Positions 1-6,759 of a stretch of 12,952 nt of DNA are shown piece by piece. The translations under genes and the position numbers were made by a program. Origin of the DNA: CAJJBL01 sp964519035 (GTDB lineage: Bacteria > Pseudomonadota > Alphaproteobacteria > Puniceispirillales > Marisalimonadaceae); NCBI GenBank assembly GCA_964519035.1, contig CAZFKZ010000043.1, positions 1-12,952 of the forward strand, read 5' to 3'. Under the pieces are notes generated by a model, which made no database searches, was not told the DNA's origin, and worked only from the letters and a program-made list of their open reading frames with translations. Position 1 is the first letter of the stretch; every line of letters begins with the position of its first letter.

Positions 1-78
1 TGATGGTAAGAGGGAGTGAGCGTCTGCACCTTCATGACTATGACTATGACTATGATTGTTTTCTTTATTTGAACTCAT
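1..78 (-). CDS. N-terminus of a His-rich protein, cut by the window edge
   Basis: An ATG at 78 opens a frame that runs without a stop to base 1, giving 26 residues that begin MSSNKENN and continue with a His-Ser run encoded by a tandem ATGACT-type hexamer repeat (about 34-56), then EGADAHSLLPS. The frame starts 39 bp after the alcohol dehydrogenase stop on the same strand, so it is probably the next gene of that operon. The only upstream ribosome-binding candidate is a weak GAG-containing stretch. A His-rich head followed by a short Leu/Pro/Ser segment is typical of metal-binding leaders. It is also how many nitrile hydratase alpha subunits begin, but too little is present to assign a family. 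The gene continues beyond base 1. Existence is moderately supported; function is open. Confidence 0.5.
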   Translation of the reverse strand, partial: MSSNKENNHSHSHSHEGADAHSLLPS

Positions 79-117
79 GATTTTTACTCGTTTTTTTATT
101 TTAAATTAATAGTATAT

Positions 118-1164
118 TTATTTTGGTATCAAAACAATTCTTCCATTGACTTTACCTGCTCTTAAATCATCCATAGCCTGATTAGCTGTATCTAAATCTT
201 GTTTTTTTACAGGTATTAATTTAGTTTTTCCTAGTTTAATAATATTTACTAATTCTTTCAATTCTCTTAGTTCACCAACATATGAACCTTTTAAAGTAAT
301 AGATCTCATTGGCACTAATGGAAGTGAAAGCTTCAAGGAACCACCATATAAGCCGACAACAATTACAACACCTCCTTTTTTAACTAATGATAACCCTAAG
401 TCAGTTGTTTCAGGTCTACCTACAAAATCAATTGTTGCCTTGGCACCTATACCAACAATTTTTCTAATCTCTTCCTGCTCATCTGGAGAAAAAACTTTAT
501 CAGCCCCTGCTTCTAGTGCATTTTGACGCTTAGAAGCATCTTTATCTATAACAATGACTTTAGCCTTATGAACTGCCGGAGATAATAAAATCCCATTTAT
601 ACCTACGCCACCAGCCCCAATAATAATAATCCAGTCACTCTCAGAAGTTTGGGGTATTTTCTTCAATGCACTATAGGCAGTAAGACCTGAGCAAGCATAT
701 GGAGCCGCTACTGCTGGATCAATATCTCCATAAGGAACTAAGTACCTACTATCAGGGACTATTATGTGATCAGAATATCCACCATTAAGCCTTGCTCCTA
801 AGTATTTAGGAGCTTCACATAAAGTTTCATTGTCTTCCTTGCAGGCTTCACAAGTCCCACAACCTATCCATGGAAAGACAATTCCACTATCTCCAACTTG
901 AACATGCTTAGCATCATCACCCACTGCAACTACAGTTCCAGTAATTTCATGACCAGGAGTAAAAGGTAATTTAGTTCCTCTGTCAGCTAAAGTTATTCTT
1001 TTTCCGTCTCCAAGATCAAAATACCCATCTGCAAGGTGAAGATCACTATGACAAACACCACATGCTGAAATCTTAACAAGAACTTCTTGACCTTTTGGAA
1101 CAGGATTTTCGTATTCTCTTAACTCTAGTGGTTTTCCAAAATCAACAACTTGATAACTTTTCAT
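118..1164 (-). CDS. Zinc-dependent alcohol dehydrogenase, NAD(P)-linked (MDR family)
   Basis: This 348-residue protein is a full-length medium-chain zinc alcohol dehydrogenase that should interconvert an alcohol and an aldehyde in the cytoplasm. Catalytic zinc ligands are visible as Cys38 (GVCHSD), His72 followed by Glu73 (PGHE) and Cys158. The structural zinc site is Cys102, Cys105, Cys108 and Cys116. The Rossmann nucleotide-binding loop GAGGVG is at residues 183-188, and an acidic residue (VIVIDKD) at the end of the second strand favours NAD. The start is preceded by a GGGGG Shine-Dalgarno-like run (1174-1178) nine bases upstream. It lies 73 bp downstream of the TPP-enzyme gene on the same strand with no terminator between, so co-transcription is likely. 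An inferred role is handling the aldehyde released by that decarboxylase. Substrate specificity cannot be read from the sequence. Confidence 0.92.
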   Translation of the reverse strand: MKSYQVVDFGKPLELREYENPVPKGQEVLVKISACGVCHSDLHLADGYFDLGDGKRITLADRGTKLPFTPGHEITGTVVAVGDDAKHVQVGDSGIVFPWIGCGTCEACKEDNETLCEAPKYLGARLNGGYSDHIIVPDSRYLVPYGDIDPAVAAPYACSGLTAYSALKKIPQTSESDWIIIIGAGGVGINGILLSPAVHKAKVIVIDKDASKRQNALEAGADKVFSPDEQEEIRKIVGIGAKATIDFVGRPETTDLGLSLVKKGGVVIVVGLYGGSLKLSLPLVPMRSITLKGSYVGELRELKELVNIIKLGKTKLIPVKKQDLDTANQAMDDLRAGKVNGRIVLIPK

Positions 1165-1237
1165 CTTAAGATGCCCCCGATTATTTTATTCTAAGTGTAA
1201 TATTAGATAGAAATTCTATTATTAAAAAATTTAAATT

Positions 1238-3535
1238 TTAATGACTACTAAAACCTAATTTACATACACTTTCAGAGTCAATCATAAATTCAGCAAATAA
1301 CTCTTTGATATTACCTGTCTGGCCAAAACGATCAACCCCTAATGGTATCGTTTTGTGACCAAAGACCGATCCTAACCATGCTAATGTCATAGGATGACCA
1401 TCTATAACCGTAATTATAATTGTACTTTTTGGTACATTAATAAATAATTTTTCTATATGTGAATTTTCAGAACTATTTCCATAAGACAATTTTTTTTCTT
1501 TCCAATCATGAAATAAACAGTCTGAACTAGTTATACCCAAAACACCAATATCTTTAAATTTATCTCCTAAAAAACCAGTAGCTTCAATAACTTCATGAGC
1601 TGTAACACCCTGATAAACTAAAATTAATTCTGGATTTGGTCCTGGTTTTTTTAACCAGTAGCCTCCACTTAATATATCATTTTGTAAATCATTATTAATA
1701 TTTCTTAAAGGTTGATCAATAGCCCTTGTGCTTAATCTTAAATAAATTGAGCCGCCATCGTCACTTTGCATATAACCAAAACCATAATTCATTATTAAGG
1801 CAAGCTCATCTGCAAAAGCAGGTTCATAGCTTAATAACCCAGGCTGACTAATACCAATTAAAGGCGTTCCAATAGACTGGTGAGCTCCACCTTCAGGAGC
1901 TAATGACACCCCAGAAGGTGTGCCAATAATCATAAACCTTGCATCTTGATAACAAGCATAATTCATAGCATCTAGACCTCTGGAAATAAAAGGATCATAA
2001 ACAGTTCCAACCGGAAATAACCTTTCTCCAAATAACTCATGAGACAAACCTGCAGCTCCAAGTAACAAAAATAGATTCATTTCTGCAATACCTAATTCTA
2101 CATGTTGACCTTTAGGAGAAAAAATCCACTTTTGAGCAGATGGTATTTTTCTATCTCTAAAAGTATCAGAACCGTCATTACGACTAAACAAACCTTTTCG
2201 ATTGACCCATGGACCTAAATTTGTAGAAACTGAAACATCTGGTGAAGTTGTAATAATTCTATCACTAAACTCAGAATTATTTTTTGCATATTGATCTAAT
2301 ATTTTACCAAAAGCATTTTGAGTTGAAATTTTTGTTTCTTTTATAGCAACTATGTCGTCTAAATTTATTTTTTCACTTTTAAATCTTCTGTGCTTAGCTT
2401 TTTGAAAAGGTAAGTTTTTTAGATGACTATCTATATCTAAACCATCCTTTTCATCAGCAAAGCTATTCCATTCACTGCCATCAATAATACCTAGCTTTGA
2501 TTTAAAAACCTCCATTTGTGATTTTGTCATTAAACCTGCATGGTTATCTTTATGACCTGCTAAAGGTGTCCCCCACCCTTTTATAGTATAGGCTATGAAA
2601 GCAGTCGGTTTATCGTCTTTTATACTCTCAAAAGCTTTGCACAATGTTGGTACGCAGTGGCCACCTAAATTGCCCATTAAATCTAAAATATCATTATCTG
2701 ACCTTTTATTAATCAATGCAGACACTTTATTTTGATCGCCTATATCATCAAGCAATCTTTCTTTAAAAGCAGCTCCTCCTTCGTAAATAAGTGCTGAATA
2801 AAGTTGATTAGGACATTCATCAATCCATTTCTTTAATTCTTCTCCTCCTGGTTCTTTAAATGCATCTTGTTGAAACTTACCATATTTTATGACAATTAAA
2901 TTCCAACCAAACGCTTCAAAAACAGAACTTAATCTTTCAGATAAACCTTCATGAACAACTCCATCAAGTGACTGTCTGTTATAATCAATTATCCACCAAA
3001 CATTTCGTAAATCATGTTTCCACCCCTCTTGAAGACATTCATAAACATTACCTTCGTCTAATTCTGCATCTCCAACTAATGCTATCATTCTTCCTTTAGA
3101 CATATTTTTTTTATATTGCTTACTCAAAATATAATCTTGAATTAATGATACAAAGCTCGTCATAGCTACACCAAGTCCAACTGAACCTGTAGAGATGTCC
3201 ACATCATCAATATCTTTTGTTCTAGAAGGATATGACTGAGCACCTCCAAAACCTCTGAAGTTTTTTATTTTATCTATTGTTTGCAGTCCTGAAAGATATT
3301 GTATCGCATGGAACACTGGACTTGCATGCGGTTTAACCGCTACTCTATCTTCCGGTTTTAAAATATTAAAATATAAAGCGGTCATTATCGATACAATAGA
3401 AGCCGAACTGGCTTGATGACCTCCAACTTTTAAACCATCAGAGTTTTCTCTAATGTGATTAGCATTATGTATCATCCAGCATGAAAGCCATAAAATCCTT
3501 TTTTCAACTTGCTTTAAAAATTTATATTTTTCCAT
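1238..3535 (-). CDS. Thiamine-diphosphate enzyme, homodimeric pyruvate dehydrogenase E1 (AceE)/transketolase type
   Basis: The 765-residue protein is colinear with homodimeric 2-oxo acid dehydrogenase E1 enzymes (AceE) and, more distantly, transketolase. It is shorter than AceE (about 890 residues) and longer than transketolase. Visible features are GGHQASS near residue 38 (AceE SGHMAS), KPHASP near 68 (AceE QGHISP), a TPP-binding motif from GDAELDEG at 155 to DYNRQSLDG at 184 (Asp156, Asn186), and GIAEMN in the pyrimidine domain, which would supply the cofactor-activating Glu. These are followed by a GGAHQS His and a C-terminal VDRFGQTG. No E2 or E3 gene is present, so it may act as a free decarboxylase or borrow the cell's E2/E3. 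P. putida MdeB is a known AceE-like protein of 2-oxobutyrate metabolism that pairs with an Lrp regulator, as here. Two-oxo acid substrate is inferred. No clear Shine-Dalgarno precedes the ATG. Confidence 0.85.
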   Translation of the reverse strand: MEKYKFLKQVEKRILWLSCWMIHNANHIRENSDGLKVGGHQASSASIVSIMTALYFNILKPEDRVAVKPHASPVFHAIQYLSGLQTIDKIKNFRGFGGAQSYPSRTKDIDDVDISTGSVGLGVAMTSFVSLIQDYILSKQYKKNMSKGRMIALVGDAELDEGNVYECLQEGWKHDLRNVWWIIDYNRQSLDGVVHEGLSERLSSVFEAFGWNLIVIKYGKFQQDAFKEPGGEELKKWIDECPNQLYSALIYEGGAAFKERLLDDIGDQNKVSALINKRSDNDILDLMGNLGGHCVPTLCKAFESIKDDKPTAFIAYTIKGWGTPLAGHKDNHAGLMTKSQMEVFKSKLGIIDGSEWNSFADEKDGLDIDSHLKNLPFQKAKHRRFKSEKINLDDIVAIKETKISTQNAFGKILDQYAKNNSEFSDRIITTSPDVSVSTNLGPWVNRKGLFSRNDGSDTFRDRKIPSAQKWIFSPKGQHVELGIAEMNLFLLLGAAGLSHELFGERLFPVGTVYDPFISRGLDAMNYACYQDARFMIIGTPSGVSLAPEGGAHQSIGTPLIGISQPGLLSYEPAFADELALIMNYGFGYMQSDDGGSIYLRLSTRAIDQPLRNINNDLQNDILSGGYWLKKPGPNPELILVYQGVTAHEVIEATGFLGDKFKDIGVLGITSSDCLFHDWKEKKLSYGNSSENSHIEKLFINVPKSTIIITVIDGHPMTLAWLGSVFGHKTIPLGVDRFGQTGNIKELFAEFMIDSESVCKLGFSSH

Positions 3536-3564
3536 GTAAATTTAATTCTATAATTATTTTTATA

Positions 3565-3600
3565 AGTCATCTTACTACTTTATGAGTAGAATGAATGACT
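3565..3600. promoter_or_regulatory. Imperfect inverted repeat, candidate Lrp-type operator
   Basis: AGTCAT (3565-3570) and ATGACT (3595-3600) are exact reverse complements flanking a further partly symmetric core (TACT at 3573-3576 and AGTA at 3585-3588). The element lies 30 bp upstream of the TPP-enzyme start in the divergent gap shared with the Lrp-family gene, where Lrp-type regulators commonly bind. The symmetry is directly visible. A role as an operator is inferred, and AT-rich DNA gives such repeats by chance fairly often. Confidence 0.35.
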
Positions 3601-3627
3601 AAAAATAACTTATTTATTCTATTATTA

Positions 3628-3657
3628 AGCATAACATGCTAATATTAATTATATAAT
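3628..3657 (+). promoter_or_regulatory. Candidate autoregulated promoter of the Lrp-family gene
   Basis: A perfect TATAAT hexamer at 3652-3657 lies 27 bp before the TTG start at 3685. The region where its -35 would fall contains the inverted repeat AGCAT-AAC-ATGCT (3628-3640) and no good TTGACA match. Overlap of a palindrome with the -35 region fits repression or activation by the divergent Lrp-family protein. The hexamer and repeat are seen; promoter activity and regulation are inferred. Confidence 0.35.
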
Positions 3658-3684
3658 AAAATTTAATTCTACAAAGTTATTATT

Positions 3685-4152
3685 TTGAGCAATATTGATA
3701 AAATAGACCAGAATATAATCTTTCATCTTCAACAAGATGGACGATTAACTAATTTTGAGTTAGCAGAAAAAGTTGGCTTATCACCTTCACCTTGTTTAAG
3801 AAGAGTGAAAAATTTAGAAAGCAAAGGTCTAATAGCTGGTTATACCGCTATAATTGACGAGGTTTCCTATGGATTCCCAATCACAGCATTCGTATCAGTA
3901 AGATTAGAAAATCAAACTGATCAAACACTTAAGTCATTTGAAGCAGGTATTACGTCCTTGAATGCTGTTATGGATTGTTGGTTAGTTACAGGAAATAGAG
4001 ATTATCTTTTAAGAGTAGTTGCTTCAGATTTAAAGGACTACGAGACTTTTATGAGAGAAGAATTAACTAAAGTTAAAGGCATTGCTTCTATAGAGACTAA
4101 TTTTGCTTTGGGTAGAGTTAAAACAAACAATAATCTACCTTTAAAATTTTAA
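3685..4152 (+). CDS. Lrp/AsnC-family transcriptional regulator
   Basis: The 155-residue length is normal for Lrp/AsnC proteins. Residues 1-60 form the winged helix-turn-helix (IDKIDQNII at the start, then LAEKVGLSPSPCLRRVKNLE as the recognition region). Residues from about 66 to 145 form the ligand-sensing RAM domain (ITAFVSVRLE, then VTGNRDYLLRVVASDL). The TTG start is chosen because MSNIDKIDQ matches the usual N-terminus of the family and no ATG lies nearby. The gene is divergent from the AceE-like gene and 15 bp ahead of an alpha/beta hydrolase, so it probably controls one or both. Lrp regulators usually sense amino acids and often govern their catabolism. The sensed ligand is unknown, but an amino acid or 2-oxo acid linked to the neighbouring TPP enzyme is a reasonable guess. 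Confidence 0.93.
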   Translation: MSNIDKIDQNIIFHLQQDGRLTNFELAEKVGLSPSPCLRRVKNLESKGLIAGYTAIIDEVSYGFPITAFVSVRLENQTDQTLKSFEAGITSLNAVMDCWLVTGNRDYLLRVVASDLKDYETFMREELTKVKGIASIETNFALGRVKTNNNLPLKF

Positions 4153-4167
4153 AATTGAGGATAATTT

Positions 4168-5064
4168 TTGGATAAGTTAAAAAATATTAAGGCTGGCGAT
4201 CTTAATATATCTTATTATGAAACAGGAAAAGCAGATGGAAAACCTGTTTTTCTTTTGCATGGTTTTCCATATGATATACAAGCGTACCGTGAAGTTGCTC
4301 CAATTTTAGCAAAAGAAGGTTGCAGAGTTATAGTCCCCTATCTTAGAGGTTTTGGGAGAACCACTTTTATTAAACCAGATAAAATTCGTTCTGGCGAACA
4401 AGCTGCATTAGGTTACGACCTATTATGCTTGATGAATGCGCTAAATGTTCCAAAGGCATTGTTAGCTGGTTATGACTGGGGAGGGAGAGCTGCTTGCATA
4501 GTTGCTGCATTATGGCCAGAACGCTGTGTAGGATTAATTTCGTGTAATAGCTATAATATACAGGATATAAAAAATTCAATAAATCCAGGATTGCCAAGTT
4601 TAGAACAAAAAATGTGGTATCAATATTATTTTCATAGTGAAAGAGGTCGTGTTGGATTAGAAACAAATAAGCATGAATTAATTTTACTACTTTGGAGCAC
4701 ATGGTCCCCTTCTTGGGAATTCACAAAAGAAATATATGATTTAAGTGCATCATCATTTGAAAACCGTGACTTTGTTGAGGTTGTAATTCACAGCTATAGA
4801 CATCGTTTTGGACTTATAGAAGGAGATATAGAATATAGAAGTATTGAAGATAGATTGTCAAAATCACCTCCAATTAGTGTGCCAAGCATAACTTTTGATG
4901 GACAAGATGATGGAGTACGACCACCGTCACCTGCATCAACAGATAGACTTAAATTTAGTGGATATAGGCAACATGAAATACTTCCAAACGTTGGGCATAA
5001 CGTACCACAAGAAGTTCCACATATTTTTGCCAAAGCGATTTTAGAGCTATACTTTAAACATTAA
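4168..5064 (+). CDS. Alpha/beta hydrolase with Asp nucleophile, epoxide hydrolase/dehalogenase-like
   Basis: This 298-residue cytoplasmic protein has the oxyanion motif HGFP (residues 31-34) and a nucleophile elbow GYDWGG with Asp103 in place of the usual Ser. Asp at this position is the signature of epoxide hydrolases and haloalkane/haloacetate dehalogenases, which form an ester intermediate. The catalytic His is probably His277 (VGHNVP), the late acid lies near DGQDDGV around residue 245, and a Tyr-rich cap segment WYQYYF resembles the cap tyrosines of epoxide hydrolases. The TTG start at 4168 is supported by TTGAGG seven bases upstream and by the 15-bp spacing from the Lrp stop, indicating one operon. 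The natural substrate is unknown. The 3' end stops three bases short of the convergent aminotransferase gene, leaving no room for a terminator. Confidence 0.85.
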   Translation: MDKLKNIKAGDLNISYYETGKADGKPVFLLHGFPYDIQAYREVAPILAKEGCRVIVPYLRGFGRTTFIKPDKIRSGEQAALGYDLLCLMNALNVPKALLAGYDWGGRAACIVAALWPERCVGLISCNSYNIQDIKNSINPGLPSLEQKMWYQYYFHSERGRVGLETNKHELILLLWSTWSPSWEFTKEIYDLSASSFENRDFVEVVIHSYRHRFGLIEGDIEYRSIEDRLSKSPPISVPSITFDGQDDGVRPPSPASTDRLKFSGYRQHEILPNVGHNVPQEVPHIFAKAILELYFKH

Positions 5065-5067
5065 AGT

Positions 5068-6276
5068 TTATAAATTTGCTATTTGAGTTGGAACACCAAA
5101 TTCTTTTTTACATATTTCAGCTAATATTTTAACACCTTCATCAATTTCATGCTTACTAGGATTTCCAAAACAAAGACGCATTTTGTTTTTACCGCTTAAA
5201 TTAATAGACCACTCAACTCCAGGGTTAATTGCAACTCCATCTTTCAGAGCTAAATTATACAGACGAGAAGTATCAACACAATCAGGCATACTTATCCAAA
5301 TAAATATACCCCCTATTGGCTTGACATACTCAGCAGCTGAGCCAAAATATTTATCTAAGGCGTTACAAATAGTGTTGGATTTTTCTTTTAATTCACCACT
5401 AAGAAATTTGACATGCTCATTGAAATTTTTATCACAATATTCAGCAAGTGCCATTTGTTCTAAAGACCCACTTCCAGCGTCAGTTTTATAAGGCAACAAT
5501 CTTGAAAGGATTTCCCAACTTGCTACCAAATAACCAACCCTGAGCGCAGGCGCTATGGATTTAGAAAATGAACCACAATAGATAACAGAACCCTCTGTAT
5601 CTAAAGATTTTATAGCTGGAGGCCTTTCACCACCCCATATTAAATCTGCATAGCAATCATCTTCAAAAATAGGAATGCCATATTGATTAGATAAAGCTAA
5701 TAAACTTTTTCTTTTTTCAAGAGACATTATTGTTCCAGTAGGGTTTTGAATTGTTGGTATAGTATAGATATATCTTGGCTTTATTTTTTTTCGTTCAAGA
5801 TCCTCTAATATATCTTTTAAAGCCTCTATATTCATACCATCATGTTCCAATGGTACACCTACCATATTAACTCCAAGCCTATTTAGTCTAGTGATAGTTC
5901 CACCGTAGTTTTCTTCTTCTATTATTACTGTGTCACCTTTTTTTAATAAAGTTTGATTAACTAAATCTAAAGCTTGCAAAGAACCTGAAACCACTAAAAC
6001 TTCTTTCGTTTTACAATCAATAGATGCTCTGTTTTTTAATTTTTTAGTGATAAATTGTCTAAGTGGCAAATAACCTTGCGGCCCACTTTCTAATCCATAT
6101 TTTGCTAATGTTTTGCCTTCTTTTGTAATAACTTGCTCAATAGACTTTTTTAAACCCTCAAGAGGTATGCTATCATTATCATTATGACCACCTATAAAAT
6201 TATACTTTGGGTAACCTTTCCACTCAATAGCTGGAGCCAATGCTCCTGAGTGCATAAAATCATTTATATCAAACAT
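5068..6276 (-). CDS. PLP-dependent aminotransferase, class I/II (2-aminoadipate aminotransferase-like)
   Basis: This 402-residue fold-type I enzyme should transfer amino groups between an amino acid and a 2-oxo acid in the cytoplasm. Visible residues are YGLESGPQGYLPLR near 60, VSGSLQALDL near 96 (cofactor phosphate region), Asn178 in QNPTG, Asp206/Tyr209 in EDDCYAD, the Schiff-base lysine Lys239 in SFSKSIAPALR with Arg246, and a carboxylate-binding Arg in KMRLCFGN near the C-terminus. The sequence style matches the aminotransferase half of MocR regulators and LysN-type 2-aminoadipate aminotransferases. However, there is no N-terminal winged helix, so it is an enzyme rather than a regulator. 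The ATG has a strong upstream GGGAGAAAAG. It could supply the 2-oxo acid used by the AceE-like enzyme 1.5 kb away; this is inference. Substrate is not determined. Confidence 0.9.
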   Translation of the reverse strand: MFDINDFMHSGALAPAIEWKGYPKYNFIGGHNDNDSIPLEGLKKSIEQVITKEGKTLAKYGLESGPQGYLPLRQFITKKLKNRASIDCKTKEVLVVSGSLQALDLVNQTLLKKGDTVIIEEENYGGTITRLNRLGVNMVGVPLEHDGMNIEALKDILEDLERKKIKPRYIYTIPTIQNPTGTIMSLEKRKSLLALSNQYGIPIFEDDCYADLIWGGERPPAIKSLDTEGSVIYCGSFSKSIAPALRVGYLVASWEILSRLLPYKTDAGSGSLEQMALAEYCDKNFNEHVKFLSGELKEKSNTICNALDKYFGSAAEYVKPIGGIFIWISMPDCVDTSRLYNLALKDGVAINPGVEWSINLSGKNKMRLCFGNPSKHEIDEGVKILAEICKKEFGVPTQIANL

Positions 6277-6332
6277 AACTTTTCTCCCAATACAGATATA
6301 GATTACACTAATCTTTGATTTTGTAAGATTAC

Positions 6333-6349
6333 TATAATATCCTATTATA
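6333..6349. promoter_or_regulatory. Palindromic pair of -10-like boxes in a divergent gap
   Basis: The 102-bp gap between the aminotransferase and the small plus-strand gene contains TATAATA-TCC-TATTATA, a perfect inverted repeat in which each strand reads a near-consensus -10 box. On the plus strand TTGTAA (6321-6326) lies 16 bp before TATTAT (6343-6348), a plausible -35 partner. The minus-strand -35 is weak. An adjacent GATTA-CAC-TAATC repeat (6301-6313) may be an operator. Assignment as a shared divergent promoter is inferred from position and sequence. Confidence 0.35.
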
Positions 6350-6378
6350 AATGTTATATAATTTTAAAAAGTTTTACT

Positions 6379-6747
6379 ATGAAAACAGTTAATCATTGGA
6401 TTGAAAATGTTAACTCAAACAAAAGTTTGGTTTACAAAGGTCGTTGGGTAAACCTTACTTTTACATTTGGCATTAATGATAAAGATCTTTTGATTAAGAT
6501 AATAAAAGGAAAAATACAATCCATCACAACAAGAACTATTAAGACACAAAGTGGAATATTTAGAATTCACGGACTTTCAGAATCTTGGGATAAGCACTGG
6601 CTCAAAATACCACCTAGAGATTATCATGATATTTTTGCCATGTTAGCCAAAAATATTATTACAATTGATGGAGACTTGACACCATTGATCCAAAATCTGC
6701 AGTATTTTAAAGACTTAATAGCATCTAATAAAAGTTCTGATTTTTAG
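6379..6747 (+). CDS. Small conserved-looking protein of unknown function, possibly SCP2-like
   Basis: I do not recognise a named family for this 122-residue protein. It has no signal peptide or membrane segment. The order of features is a beta-rich N-terminal half with alternating hydrophobic residues (LTFTFGI, then LLIKIIKGKIQSI around 33-53), a Trp-rich centre (SWDKHWLKIPP, about 70-80), and a helical C-terminal half ending with IDGDLTPLIQNLQYFKDLI. This layout recalls sterol-carrier-protein-2-like domains, in which a conserved Gly-Asp-Leu segment precedes the last helix. That is a resemblance by eye only. The gene stops 12 bp before the alpha/beta hydrolase that follows, so the two are very likely one operon and may act together, for instance by presenting a hydrophobic substrate to the hydrolase. 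Confidence 0.75.
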   Translation: MKTVNHWIENVNSNKSLVYKGRWVNLTFTFGINDKDLLIKIIKGKIQSITTRTIKTQSGIFRIHGLSESWDKHWLKIPPRDYHDIFAMLAKNIITIDGDLTPLIQNLQYFKDLIASNKSSDF

Positions 6748-6759
6748 TTAAGGTTTATA

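Noticed and set aside
34..56. The ATGACT tandem repeat as a CRISPR or intergenic satellite
   Set aside because: The unit is only six bases, in frame, and encodes His-Ser within an open reading frame, so it is coding sequence.
4370..4702. A 110-codon open frame on the minus strand inside the epoxide hydrolase-like gene
   Set aside because: It lies entirely antisense to a gene with clear catalytic motifs and has no recognisable domain or ribosome-binding site.
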